Of a DNA stretch of 64,000 nucleotides, positions 1-7,335 are shown piece by piece; within the stretch, counting starts at the first letter, position 1; every line of letters starts with the position of its first letter. A program made the position numbers and the translations under genes. The DNA comes from Frondihabitans sp. PhB188 (GTDB taxonomy: Bacteria; Actinomycetota; Actinomycetes; Actinomycetales; Microbacteriaceae): positions 372,001 through 436,000 of the forward strand of contig NZ_RJUO01000003.1 of assembly GCF_003752365.1 (NCBI RefSeq), written 5' to 3'. The notes below the pieces were generated by a model, which did not search any database, was not told where the DNA came from, and was given only the letters and a program-made list of their open reading frames with translations.

Positions 1-72
1 GGCAGAACGATTGCCGCTGGGCCTGTGGAGAACGCCAGCGGACACCGCCGCTCCGACTCGAGGATCGTCGGC

Positions 73-579
73 ATGGGAATCCGCTACTACGCCTATCCGG
101 TCCTCGCCGACGACATCGCGCTCGCTCGCCAGAACCCACTCGACTACATGAACAACAATCCGATCGTCGATCACGACGATCCCGACGACGACCGTCTGGT
201 GCTGGAGCTCGACAAGTCCTGGCAGTACTTCCAGCGGCTCTTCGTCTGGCCCCACCGCTACCCCGACGACCCGTGTCTGAAGCTCGTGCAGGGCGAGGTG
301 CAGTATCCCAACGGCTATGCGGAGGGGTACCGCTGCCACTACGCCGTGCTGGAGCCCTCCGAGATAGCCGAGATCGCGCTCTGGATCACTCACGTCGACA
401 AGGTCGACGTCCTCGCGATGTTCCTCGCCTCCGAGCGTTGGCGCGGGCGAATGGACGACGAGGCGGCCGACCGGCTCCGCGAAGACGTCTCGTACGTCGG
501 GCACTACCTCGAGAAGGCGAAGGAGTTCACGGCGCGGACCGCGGCGGCCGGCCACGGCGTGGTCTATCGCATCGGGTGA
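73..579 (+). CDS. Uncharacterised protein, MGIRYYAYPV N-terminus (possibly DUF1877/YfbM-like)
   Basis: A 168-residue soluble protein with no signal peptide or membrane segment. I place the start at the ATG of MGIRYYAYPV because a GAGG box lies about ten bases upstream and the peptide before it is Arg/Ser-rich and unlike the rest. The protein is acidic in its first half (runs of Asp around residues 30-45) and rich in Trp and Tyr. The MG-aromatic start and size recall small DUF1877/YfbM-type proteins, but I cannot confirm the family. The stop codon lies inside the first unit of a 17-bp tandem repeat, so the C-terminus (YRIG) is encoded by repeat DNA. Confidence 0.6.
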   Translation: MGIRYYAYPVLADDIALARQNPLDYMNNNPIVDHDDPDDDRLVLELDKSWQYFQRLFVWPHRYPDDPCLKLVQGEVQYPNGYAEGYRCHYAVLEPSEIAEIALWITHVDKVDVLAMFLASERWRGRMDDEAADRLREDVSYVGHYLEKAKEFTARTAAAGHGVVYRIG

Positions 580-648
580 GCGGGCGCATCGGGTGAACTG
601 GCGCACCGGGTGCGCGGGCGCATCGGGTGCGCTGGCGGATCGGGTGAG
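564..648. repeat. Five 17-bp tandem repeats across a stop codon
   Basis: Five head-to-tail 17-bp units start at 564, 581, 598, 615 and 632. Each contains an (A/C)(T/C)CGGGTG-like core. Units 2 and 4 begin CGGGCG and units 3 and 5 begin CTGGCG, so the array alternates between two sub-types. The first unit holds the TGA stop of the upstream gene; the others are untranslated in that frame. Confidence 0.85.
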
Positions 649-721
649 CCCGGGGAGCTGCAGTTCCTGCGCCCGTGGCACGGGTGGGCGGCCTCGACGA
701 GGTGCGCCCACCCGGAGGCGG

Positions 722-937
722 CTACTCCTCGTTCTTCAGGGCGAGGCCGAGCGCGAAGAACGTCGGCGCCCAGTGGCCGACGAAGATGCCCCAGCGGTCG
801 GACTGCGCCTTGTCGTCAGACTTCTTGCCACGCGACACCAGCCATGCGAGCAGGGCGATGATGATGGAGGCGAAGCCGCCGAGGTACATGTGCTCGCTAC
901 GGAAGCCGAGGTCGTGGACGAACTTGACGGGGTTCAT
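722..937 (-). CDS. Small membrane protein, 71 aa
   Basis: Starts at ATG (MNPVKFVHDLGF) with a GAAAGG box eight bases upstream; the in-frame codons further upstream lack such a site. Residues of about 18-34 (LGGFASIIIALLAWLVS) form a clear transmembrane helix. A second, weaker hydrophobic stretch (IFVGHWAPTFFALGLAL) lies near the C-terminus, with a basic/acidic loop GKKSDDKAQSDR between. The two-helix hairpin layout is common in small actinobacterial inner-membrane proteins. Function is not recognisable. Confidence 0.6.
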   Translation of the reverse strand: MNPVKFVHDLGFRSEHMYLGGFASIIIALLAWLVSRGKKSDDKAQSDRWGIFVGHWAPTFFALGLALKNEE

Positions 938-1040
938 GGTGGAGCCTTTCGGTTGAGATGGAGCAAGGAGTTGACCCCAGCACACTCCCCCGAAGATGTG
1001 CGCGGCTCACCGGATGTACCCGGCGGTCGTCGCAGTCGCG

Positions 1041-1505
1041 CTAGTGCTCGCCCTTGATGACGAAGAAGGAGCCGCGGATCGTTCCGGCGAGCTTTGACTT
1101 CTGGCGCGCGAACTTGAAGCGCTCGACCAGCTCGTCGGGCACCTCCATGCCGTCGGAGAGCTTGATGCCGACGGCGCGCTTGCTGCCGTCGGCCACCGTG
1201 TACATGACGTTGATCGAGAGCCCCGACTCGAAGAAGACGTATGCCATGCGCATGCCCTCGACCTCGAACTCGGTGACCTCGAGCGGCTTCGACGCGATCT
1301 CGATGTCGCGCTCGGTCTTCAGGATGTCGGTGATCCAGGCGAGCGTCTCGGGAGCCTCCTCGACCGTCGATGTGACGAAGACGTGATCGTACTTGTTCTT
1401 GAAGTAGCGGGCCTCATTGGCGCGGAGGCCGGCGAGCGCGTCGGCGACCGGCGATGTCTCGAGGCCGGTCGTGGAGACGTTCACGAAGTCGACGGTGTAG
1501 GGCAT
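1041..1505 (-). CDS. Uncharacterised protein, 154 aa
   Basis: The ATG of MPYTVDFVNVST is preceded by GAGGAG at good spacing, so the longer Arg-rich N-terminal extension that is open in frame is rejected. The protein is soluble, mixed alpha/beta, with an acidic centre and a basic tail (FKFARQKSKLAGTIRG). No catalytic motif or cysteine pair is visible. It does not match a family I recognise. It sits between two other small uncharacterised genes read leftwards but is not close enough to either to prove an operon. Confidence 0.55.
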   Translation of the reverse strand: MPYTVDFVNVSTTGLETSPVADALAGLRANEARYFKNKYDHVFVTSTVEEAPETLAWITDILKTERDIEIASKPLEVTEFEVEGMRMAYVFFESGLSINVMYTVADGSKRAVGIKLSDGMEVPDELVERFKFARQKSKLAGTIRGSFFVIKGEH

Positions 1506-1595
1506 GGGGCTCCTCGGTGTTCTCGGTGGGGCAACGCTAGCGCGCCTCCGTGTCGCCGCGGTTCTCGAATCGCGTCGCGTTTCGCGCCGGACCAC

Positions 1596-1886
1596 CTAGG
1601 GCTGGCCGACGGTCTCCACGATCTCGCCGCCGACCTGCTGCACGTCGAACTGGCGCAGGAACTCGCCGTCGACCTCGAACTTCGTCACGTGCCCCACCCC
1701 CGACGCCCGCACGTTCCAGTCCGGCGCGATCCGGATCGCGTAGTCTTCGTTCAGCACCGGGTAGAAGTCCGGCTGCTCCGGGAGGCGCGGCGGCCACGCT
1801 GACCATCCTGACTCGCGCACCAGCTCGAGCTCCTCGGGACCAGTCGGTCGCCACAGGGTCACGGTTGTCGGCTCGTCCTGCGTCAT
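1596..1886 (-). CDS. Short ADP-ribosylation/crystallin J1-like protein
   Basis: A 96-residue protein starting MTQDEPTTVTLWRP; the upstream in-frame extension is not supported. The order of motifs (VTLWRPTG, PPRLPEQPDFYPVLNEDYA, IAPDWNV, GHVTKFEVDGEFL) resembles small proteins usually annotated as ADP-ribosylation/crystallin J1-like. In the relatives I remember, a C-terminal segment with a (W/Y)xPAEELxEFN motif follows. Here the protein stops soon after QQVGGEIVETVGQP, so it may be naturally short or may have lost that tail. No downstream reading frame obviously supplies it. Confidence 0.55.
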   Translation of the reverse strand: MTQDEPTTVTLWRPTGPEELELVRESGWSAWPPRLPEQPDFYPVLNEDYAIRIAPDWNVRASGVGHVTKFEVDGEFLRQFDVQQVGGEIVETVGQP

Positions 1887-1979
1887 TTCCCCACCCTGGC
1901 ACGTCGTCTCGCTGCAGAGGCGAGGGGCGTCTCTCTCCAAAACAGTCCTCACGCCCGAAGTGAACGGTGGTGAGAAGCC

Positions 1980-2576
1980 TCACTCGGCGGACCAGAGCTC
2001 CTCGGCCTCGAGGACCAGATCGATCAGTTGACGCAGGAGACCCCCCAAGGTCGTCGACCTCAACAGGGTGTAGCTGTCGTAATCACCCAGCGGGGCGATC
2101 GCCGCCAGTTGCCAGACGGCTGCGACTGGATCGTCCGACAGCTCGATGTCGTCATCCGACTGGGGCCCCGCGGCGCGAACAATCAGGCGGCGGACAGCTG
2201 CTTCGGCCTGGGCCCGCAGGGGTGCGAGCTTCTCGGACCACTCGAGATCCGGCAGAATCGAGAGCTCGGCCCGCGGGTACGGATCCTCGTCGACCCAACG
2301 TTCGACCGTGAACCGCCGGGTCCCCAGGCCGACGATGAACAGGTCGTCGGCGCCCGCGGCGGCGCTCACGAGACGCGCCATCGTCCCGACCGAGGCGCGC
2401 TGGTCGCCACCCCCGGCTTCTGATCCGCGCTCGATGAGGACGACGCCGAACTCGGGTTCATCCTCGTCGAGCAAGCGGCCGACCAACGTGAGATACCGAG
2501 GCTCGAAGATACGCAGCTGGATGGGCACGAATGGGAACAGCACTGATCCCAGCGGGAACATCGGTGAGACGGCCAT
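1980..2576 (-). CDS. LON peptidase substrate-binding domain protein
   Basis: A 198-residue protein made almost entirely of an N-terminal LON-type substrate-binding domain: MFPLGSVLFPFVPIQLRIFEPRY is the diagnostic start, followed by GVVLIERGSE and an IVGLGTRRF strand. No AAA+ ATPase or Lon protease domain follows, so this is the stand-alone form found in many actinobacteria; a role in substrate or peptide recognition is inferred only. I start at MAVSPMFPLG, which leaves five residues before the conserved motif. The Shine-Dalgarno is weak and a start at MFPLG is possible. It lies 72 bp after ychF in the same direction. Confidence 0.75.
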   Translation of the reverse strand: MAVSPMFPLGSVLFPFVPIQLRIFEPRYLTLVGRLLDEDEPEFGVVLIERGSEAGGGDQRASVGTMARLVSAAAGADDLFIVGLGTRRFTVERWVDEDPYPRAELSILPDLEWSEKLAPLRAQAEAAVRRLIVRAAGPQSDDDIELSDDPVAAVWQLAAIAPLGDYDSYTLLRSTTLGGLLRQLIDLVLEAEELWSAE

Positions 2577-2648
2577 AACCCAGTGAAGCACCGCGGACAA
2601 CAAGTTCACAGGTGCCCGGAGAGCGCTCGTCCACACCGCGAAGAACGC

Positions 2649-3728
2649 CTAGTTGTTGAAGCGGAACTCCACCACGTCGCCGTCCTGCATGACGTACTCC
2701 TTGCCCTCGATGCGGGCCTTGCCGTGGCTGCGCGCCTCGGCGATGGAGCCGGTCTCGACGAGGTCGGAGAACGAGATGACCTCGGCCTTGATGAAGCCCT
2801 TCTCGAAGTCGGTGTGGATGACGCCGGCGGCCTGCGGCGCCTTCCAGCCCTTGCCGATGGTCCAGGCGCGGGTCTCTTTCGGGCCGGCCGTGAGGTAGGT
2901 CTGCAGGCCCAGCGTGTCGAAGCCGATGCGGGCGAGCTGGTCGAGGCCCGACTCCTCCTGACCCGTCGACGCGAGCAGCTCGGCGGCGTCCGCGGGATCG
3001 AGGTCGATGAGCTCGGACTCGATCTTCGCGTCGAGGAAGATCGCCTCGGCCGGCGCCACGAGGGCAGAGAGCTCAGCCTGGCGCTCGGGCGAGCCGATGA
3101 CGGCCTCGTCGACGTTGAACACGTAGATGAAGGGCTTGGCCGTGAGCAGGCCGAGCTCGCGGATCGGCTCGAGGTCGAGCTTGGTAGATGAGAGGGCCTC
3201 GCCGCGCTGGAGCGCGTCGCGGGCGGCGACCGCAGTGTCGTGCACGATCGGCTCGACGCGCTTGAGGCGGAGCTCCTTCTCGTACCGCACGAGCGCCTTC
3301 TCGACGGTCTCGAGGTCGGCGAGGATCAGCTCGGTGTTGATCGTGCCCATGTCGGCCGCCGGGTCGACGACGCCGTCGACGTGGACCACGTCGGGGTCGG
3401 CGAATCCGCGGACCACCTCGGCGATGGCGTCGGCCTCGCGGATATTGGCCAGGAACTTGTTGCCGAGCCCCTCGCCCTCCGACGCGCCCTTCACGATGCC
3501 GGCGATGTCGACGAACGACACCGGCGCGGGCAGGATCTTCTCGCTGCTGAAGAGGTCGGCGAGCACCTGCAGGCGCGGGTCGGGCAGGTTCACGATGCCG
3601 ACGTTCGGCTCGATGGTCGCGAACGGGTAGTTCGCCGCCAGCACCTGGTTCTTGGTCAGGGCGTTGAAGAGGGTGGACTTGCCCACATTGGGGAGTCCGA
3701 CGATCGCGATAGTGAGAGCCACGGTCAT
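2649..3728 (-). CDS. ychF: Redox-regulated P-loop ATPase/GTPase YchF
   Basis: A 359-residue Obg-family protein, close to the usual ~363. The P-loop GLPNVGKST is at about residues 10-18. YPFATIEPNVG (switch I) and FVDIAGIVKGASEGEGLGNKFL (G3 with switch II) follow. The C-terminal TGS-like domain ends in the typical GKEYVMQDGDVVEFRFN. YchF binds ATP in preference to GTP in characterised members and associates with ribosomes. The ATG of MTVALTIAI is chosen. The long open extension upstream reads through a tandem repeat (PPSVPSG repeated) and is not coding. Confidence 0.95.
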   Translation of the reverse strand: MTVALTIAIVGLPNVGKSTLFNALTKNQVLAANYPFATIEPNVGIVNLPDPRLQVLADLFSSEKILPAPVSFVDIAGIVKGASEGEGLGNKFLANIREADAIAEVVRGFADPDVVHVDGVVDPAADMGTINTELILADLETVEKALVRYEKELRLKRVEPIVHDTAVAARDALQRGEALSSTKLDLEPIRELGLLTAKPFIYVFNVDEAVIGSPERQAELSALVAPAEAIFLDAKIESELIDLDPADAAELLASTGQEESGLDQLARIGFDTLGLQTYLTAGPKETRAWTIGKGWKAPQAAGVIHTDFEKGFIKAEVISFSDLVETGSIAEARSHGKARIEGKEYVMQDGDVVEFRFNN

Positions 3729-3747
3729 AGAGCCTAACCGGAGCCGG

Positions 3748-3830
3748 CCCGACGGGACGGACGGAGGGCCCGACGGGACGGACGGAGGGCCCGACGGGAC
3801 GGACGGAGGGCCCGCAGGACAGACGGAGGG
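3748..3830. repeat. Four 21-bp tandem repeats upstream of ychF
   Basis: Three identical 21-bp units (3748-3768, 3769-3789, 3790-3810) of the form CCCGACGGGAC-GGACGGAGGG are followed by a fourth degenerate 20-bp unit (3811-3830). The array lies between the divergent ychF and exonuclease genes, where both promoters must be. The period is seven codons, which creates a spurious repeated peptide in all open frames. Confidence 0.9.
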
Positions 3831-3892
3831 CCGACCGCGGGACCGCCCGCGTGGGTTCCGGCAATGTCGGCACCCCGTGACACGATGTCGCC

Positions 3893-4483
3893 ATGCCACT
3901 CGACTACGTTGCCATCGACTTCGAGACCGCTAACTCGTCCAGTGCCTCCGCGTGCTCGGTGGGCATGGTGCGGGTCAGCGACGGCCGGGTCGTCGATCGC
4001 GCGTACTGGCTGATCAAGCCGCCGCCCGGGCACGACGAGTTCAGCGAGTGGAACACCCGCATCCACGGCATCCGGCAGTCCGACGTCATCGACGCGCTGG
4101 GCTGGCACGAGCAGCTCAACGACCTCGTCGAGTTCGCCGGCGACGACGTGCTCGTGGCTCACAACGCGGGCTTCGACATGGGCGTGATCCGCGGCGCGTG
4201 CGAGGCCACCGGCCAGGAGCCGCCGGCGTCCCGCTACCTCTGCAGCCTCCAGGTGGCGCGCAAGACGTACGCCCTCGAGTCGTACCGCCTGCCGGTGGCC
4301 GCCAGGGCCGCGGGCTTCGAGGAGTTCACGCACCACGACGCCCTGGCCGACGCCGAGGCGTGCGCGGCGATCATCGTGCACGCGGCGAAACGTCACGGCG
4401 CGACGACCGTCGACGAGCTGGCCGCGGCCGCGGGCGTCCGCGTCAACGTGCTCGAGCCGAAGCGCACCGTCCGCTTCGTGTAG
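3893..4483 (+). CDS. DEDDh 3'-5' exonuclease (DnaQ-like)
   Basis: A 196-residue single-domain exonuclease. Exo I is DFETAN (Asp9, Glu11), Exo II is VAHNAGFDMGVIR and Exo III is HHDALADAEA, with the histidine of the DEDDh class two residues before the last Asp cluster. The layout matches DNA polymerase III epsilon-like or RNase T-like nucleases acting on single-stranded 3' ends with two metal ions. No polymerase-binding or BRCT extension is present, so it is probably a free-standing repair or RNA-processing nuclease. It is divergent from ychF across the tandem repeat. Confidence 0.85.
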   Translation: MPLDYVAIDFETANSSSASACSVGMVRVSDGRVVDRAYWLIKPPPGHDEFSEWNTRIHGIRQSDVIDALGWHEQLNDLVEFAGDDVLVAHNAGFDMGVIRGACEATGQEPPASRYLCSLQVARKTYALESYRLPVAARAAGFEEFTHHDALADAEACAAIIVHAAKRHGATTVDELAAAAGVRVNVLEPKRTVRFV

Positions 4484-4545
4484 ACGAGACAGGACGGCGT
4501 CGAGACGAGACGACGTCGACACGAGACGACGTCCAAACGAGACCG
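4484..4545. repeat. Degenerate 16-bp tandem repeat
   Basis: ACGAGACGACGTC occurs at 4505-4517 and again at 4521-4533 (period 16), with degenerate copies on both sides (TAGACGAGACAGG before, AAACGAGACC after). It fills the short space between the convergent exonuclease and glycoside hydrolase genes. Confidence 0.6.
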
Positions 4546-4567
4546 CTTCGGGCTCGCAGCGCCGTCG

Positions 4568-5854
4568 TCACCGCGTGACGCGGATCGTCCTCGACTCGTA
4601 GTCGGCGTTCCCATGCCCGTCGCTGACGCGCGCGTAGAACCGGTACACCCCAGGTGTCGCCGGCGCCTTGACCGTGTACCGCCCGGGTGTCAGCTTCGTG
4701 GCATGCGCGGCCGGCGGGATCCCGTTGGCGCCGATCGCCAGGGGTGTGCGCGTGATCGCGTAGGCGATGGCGTCGCGGTCGGGATCGGTGGCGGGAGCCG
4801 CCAGGATGAACGTCTTGCCCGCCTTCACCGCGTACGTCGAGAACTTCATCTGCGACACCACCGGCGGCCGGTTCGCCCCGACGCTCCCACCCCACGCCTT
4901 GACGAGCGCGTAGTACGACGCCCGCTTGAGATCACCGGGGCGGAGGCCGAACCAGATCGCGTTCTGGTCGGTCTCGTTCGAGTAGTGGAACATGGTGCCG
5001 CCCAGGGCGACACCCGGGTCGCCGACGATGGCCTTCCATGCGGCGGTGTAGTCGGCGGCGGCGGCCGCATCGCTCGGCTGCGTCGGCTGACCGTTGCGGT
5101 CGGCGGGGACCTCCCAGTAGCCGTCCGTACCCGCTTCGGTGAGGATGTACGGCTTCGTGTACGTTCCTGCGCCCCAGGCCTTCTTCACCGACGTGATGCC
5201 GCCGTACGTGTTCAGGGCGAAGAGGTCGAGAGACGGGGCGTACTTCTCGTACGCGGGCCAGAACGACGTCTGCGAGTCGGTCGACGTGACCGGGTGGTCG
5301 GGGTCGGCCTTGTGGATCGCCTTCGCGGCCTTCTCGATGAACTTCGCGTAGGCGGCCCGCTGGGCGCTCGACGGGAGGTTCTGCATGACCTCGTTGCCGA
5401 CGTCCCACATCAGCACGGCGTCGCTGTTCTTGTAGAACGTGACGGTCTTGGTGATCTCGCTGATCATCTGCGACTGGTAGGCGGAGTTCGTGGTCCAGTC
5501 CTGGCCGTAGTCGATCCAGAAGCCGGCGATGACGCGCAGGTGGTTGTCTTCGGCGGCGGTGAAGAGGTCGTGGGTGGTCGACGAGATGTCGGTACCCCAG
5601 TCGCGCACGGTGTTGGCGCCCATCGCGTGCACGTCGGGCAGGTACTTCGCCGGGGCGTTGACCTTGGGATCGTAGGTGACGCCCTTCACCGCGTACGGCT
5701 GGCCGTCGACCGTGAGCGACCAGTGGCCCGTCGTACCGGTGACATGGACGCCCGTCGTCGCAGCGGCGGCGGGCTGCGCGGCGACGAGAGCGGCGGTCCC
5801 GAGTGCGAGGGCCGCGGTCGTCGCGATAGCACGCGCAAGCAGAGGGCGGGGCAT
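4568..5854 (-). CDS. Secreted glycoside hydrolase with TIM barrel and C-terminal Ig-like domain
   Basis: A 428-residue exported protein. Residues 1-32 form a Sec signal peptide ending AAAA. A (beta/alpha)8 barrel runs to about 320: WSLTVDGQPYAVKGVTYDP, the acid/base Glu155 in MWDVGNEV and the likely nucleophile Glu240 in YILTEAGTDG, spaced as in clan GH-A enzymes (GH2/GH5/GH17-like). The last ~95 residues look like an Ig/cadherin-type fold (PATDPDRDAIAYAI, GVYRFYARVSDGHGN). The substrate is probably a beta-linked polysaccharide, but I cannot choose a family. The gene stands alone, without a transporter or regulator of its own. Confidence 0.8.
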   Translation of the reverse strand: MPRPLLARAIATTAALALGTAALVAAQPAAAATTGVHVTGTTGHWSLTVDGQPYAVKGVTYDPKVNAPAKYLPDVHAMGANTVRDWGTDISSTTHDLFTAAEDNHLRVIAGFWIDYGQDWTTNSAYQSQMISEITKTVTFYKNSDAVLMWDVGNEVMQNLPSSAQRAAYAKFIEKAAKAIHKADPDHPVTSTDSQTSFWPAYEKYAPSLDLFALNTYGGITSVKKAWGAGTYTKPYILTEAGTDGYWEVPADRNGQPTQPSDAAAAADYTAAWKAIVGDPGVALGGTMFHYSNETDQNAIWFGLRPGDLKRASYYALVKAWGGSVGANRPPVVSQMKFSTYAVKAGKTFILAAPATDPDRDAIAYAITRTPLAIGANGIPPAAHATKLTPGRYTVKAPATPGVYRFYARVSDGHGNADYESRTIRVTR

Positions 5855-5988
5855 GGGGCCTCCAGAGTGATCGGTTGACGACCACGCTACGTGCCGCCGC
5901 CTCCCCCGTCAGTCCCCCAAAGAGGGAACCGACAGAACCCCGCGCGTCTGAGAGGCGCGGACCGCACCAGCCGCGCATCGCCGATGAT

Positions 5989-6002
5989 AATGTCTGAACA
6001 AT
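5989..6002. promoter_or_regulatory. Candidate GntR/IolR operator before the regulator gene
   Basis: AATGTCTGAACAAT lies about 45 bases before the gntR start. Its core TGTCTGAACA shares the TGTC-N2-RACA pattern with the much better palindrome over the iolC promoter (17788-17807). The arms here are imperfect. I read it as a possible autoregulatory site. Confidence 0.35.
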
Positions 6003-6044
6003 CGCGCGACGGCCTCGGGCCGCCGCCTGTACCGGGAAGACTCG

Positions 6045-6806
6045 ATGACCGAACACGATGGCGTGCTGCCGCCCGACCTCTTCATGGACCTCGACCGCTC
6101 GGGGCCCATGCCGCTCTACTTCCAGGTCTCGAGCCGCATCGAGAACGCGATCGCCACGGGAGTGCTTCCGGCAGGATCGCGCCTCGAGAACGAGGTCGCC
6201 CTCGGCGAGCGCCTCGGCCTGTCGCGCCCCACGATCCGCCGTGCGATCCAGGAGCTCGTCGACAAGGGCCTGCTCGTGCGTCGGCGCGGCATCGGCACGC
6301 AGGTCGTGCACGGGCCCGTGAGCCGCAAGGTCGAGCTGACGAGCCTGTTCGACGATCTCCGCTCGGGCGACCAGCACCCGACGACGCGCGTGCTGTCGCA
6401 CAGCGTCCTCCCCGCCGACGAGCAGATCGCCGAGGCCCTGGGCATCGCGGTGGGCGATCCCGTCACGCACATCCGACGCCTCCGGCTGGCCGACGACGTG
6501 CCGGTCGCGCTTCTCGAGAACTACCTGCCGACGGTCGTCGCCGACCTGTCGGCCATCGACTTCGAGGAGTTCGGCCTCTACCAGGTGCTGCGCGGCCGCG
6601 GCGTGACGATGCGCGTCGCCAAGCAGACCATCGGGGCTCGGGCCGCCGTCGACGACGAGGCGTCGCTGCTCGAGATCGACGAGCACGGGGCCGTGCTGAC
6701 CATGAGCCGCACGGCCTACGACGCGTCGGGCCGTGCCGTCGAGGTCGGCTACCACTGCTACCGCCCCGACCTGTACTCGTTCTCGATCACCCTCGTCGAG
6801 AAGTAG
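6045..6806 (+). CDS. GntR-family regulator with UTRA domain, probable inositol regulator
   Basis: A 253-residue HutC-type GntR regulator. An N-terminal winged helix (residues about 22-90: PLYFQVSSRIENAI, SRLENEVALGERLGLSRPTIRRA, then the wing RRRGIGTQVV) is followed by a UTRA effector domain (LPADEQIAEALGI, VTHIRRLRLADDVPVALLENYLP, YRPDLYSFSI). It converges on the end of the iol operon and no other regulator is near. C. glutamicum controls its iol genes with a GntR protein (IolR), so the same role is likely here. The effector may be an inositol-derived sugar acid or phosphate, which is inference. Confidence 0.88.
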   Translation: MTEHDGVLPPDLFMDLDRSGPMPLYFQVSSRIENAIATGVLPAGSRLENEVALGERLGLSRPTIRRAIQELVDKGLLVRRRGIGTQVVHGPVSRKVELTSLFDDLRSGDQHPTTRVLSHSVLPADEQIAEALGIAVGDPVTHIRRLRLADDVPVALLENYLPTVVADLSAIDFEEFGLYQVLRGRGVTMRVAKQTIGARAAVDDEASLLEIDEHGAVLTMSRTAYDASGRAVEVGYHCYRPDLYSFSITLVEK

Positions 6807-6840
6807 GGGAGCACTCGGACGCGCAATCTGCGGCGTTGTC

Positions 6841-6876
6841 GCCCCGCCGGCATAGCTTCGCTATTGCCGGCGGGGC
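6841..6876. terminator. Bidirectional terminator between gntR and the iol operon
   Basis: A hairpin with arms GCCCCGCCGGCATAGC and GCTATTGCCGGCGGGGC (one bulged base) around a TTC loop. It lies between the convergent gntR and tautomerase genes, so it can serve both. Confidence 0.75.
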
Positions 6877-6924
6877 TCCGCCTTGCATCTCACGCACCCG
6901 AGCACTCCCGCTGATGGCAGTCGG

Positions 6925-7329
6925 CTACGCCTTCGGGACGGAGAGCTCGCCGGTCATGTACTGGGCGACGCCGAGGCCGAACGACCAGTCCTGCGGGCCG
7001 TTCTCGACGTAGCCGATGAAGACGTCCTCGCCCGCGACGCCGACGCCGGCGAGGCCGGTGGCGATGCGGTCGTAGAGCGCCGCCTTCGTCTCGTCGGTGC
7101 GGCCGCGCTGGGTGACGATCTGGATCATGACGACGCCGTCGGTGCGCTCGAAGCCGAGCCCGGCGTCCTGCGCGATGATGCGGCTGGCGGGGAGCTCGGT
7201 GATGATCTGGAAGCGGTCGCGCACCGGGATGCCGTAGACCTCCACGATCGCCTCGTGGATGGCGTCGGCGATCGCGGTGACCTCCGAGTCGGGACGGCCG
7301 GCGGTGACGTCGATTCTGACGAGGGGCAT
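6925..7329 (-). CDS. Tautomerase-superfamily protein, last gene of the iol operon
   Basis: A 134-residue protein beginning MPLVRIDV; removal of Met leaves the N-terminal proline that serves as catalytic base in the 4-oxalocrotonate tautomerase/MIF superfamily. The single-chain length (about two beta-alpha-beta units) fits the longer members, and the internal IQIVTQRGRTDETKAALYDRI resembles the helix that follows the second strand. It lies 6 bp after the transaldolase, the terminal gene of the iol transcript. It may tautomerise or dehydrate a keto-intermediate, but its substrate is unknown. Confidence 0.75.
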   Translation of the reverse strand: MPLVRIDVTAGRPDSEVTAIADAIHEAIVEVYGIPVRDRFQIITELPASRIIAQDAGLGFERTDGVVMIQIVTQRGRTDETKAALYDRIATGLAGVGVAGEDVFIGYVENGPQDWSFGLGVAQYMTGELSVPKA

Positions 7330-7335
7330 GCGCGC

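Noticed and set aside
564-648. CRISPR array
   Set aside because: The 17-bp units are contiguous with no spacers, and no cas gene is seen. The other tandem arrays fail in the same way.
1041-1505. Prophage remnant
   Set aside because: The small unknown gene has no integrase, capsid or other phage neighbour; single-gene evidence is not enough.
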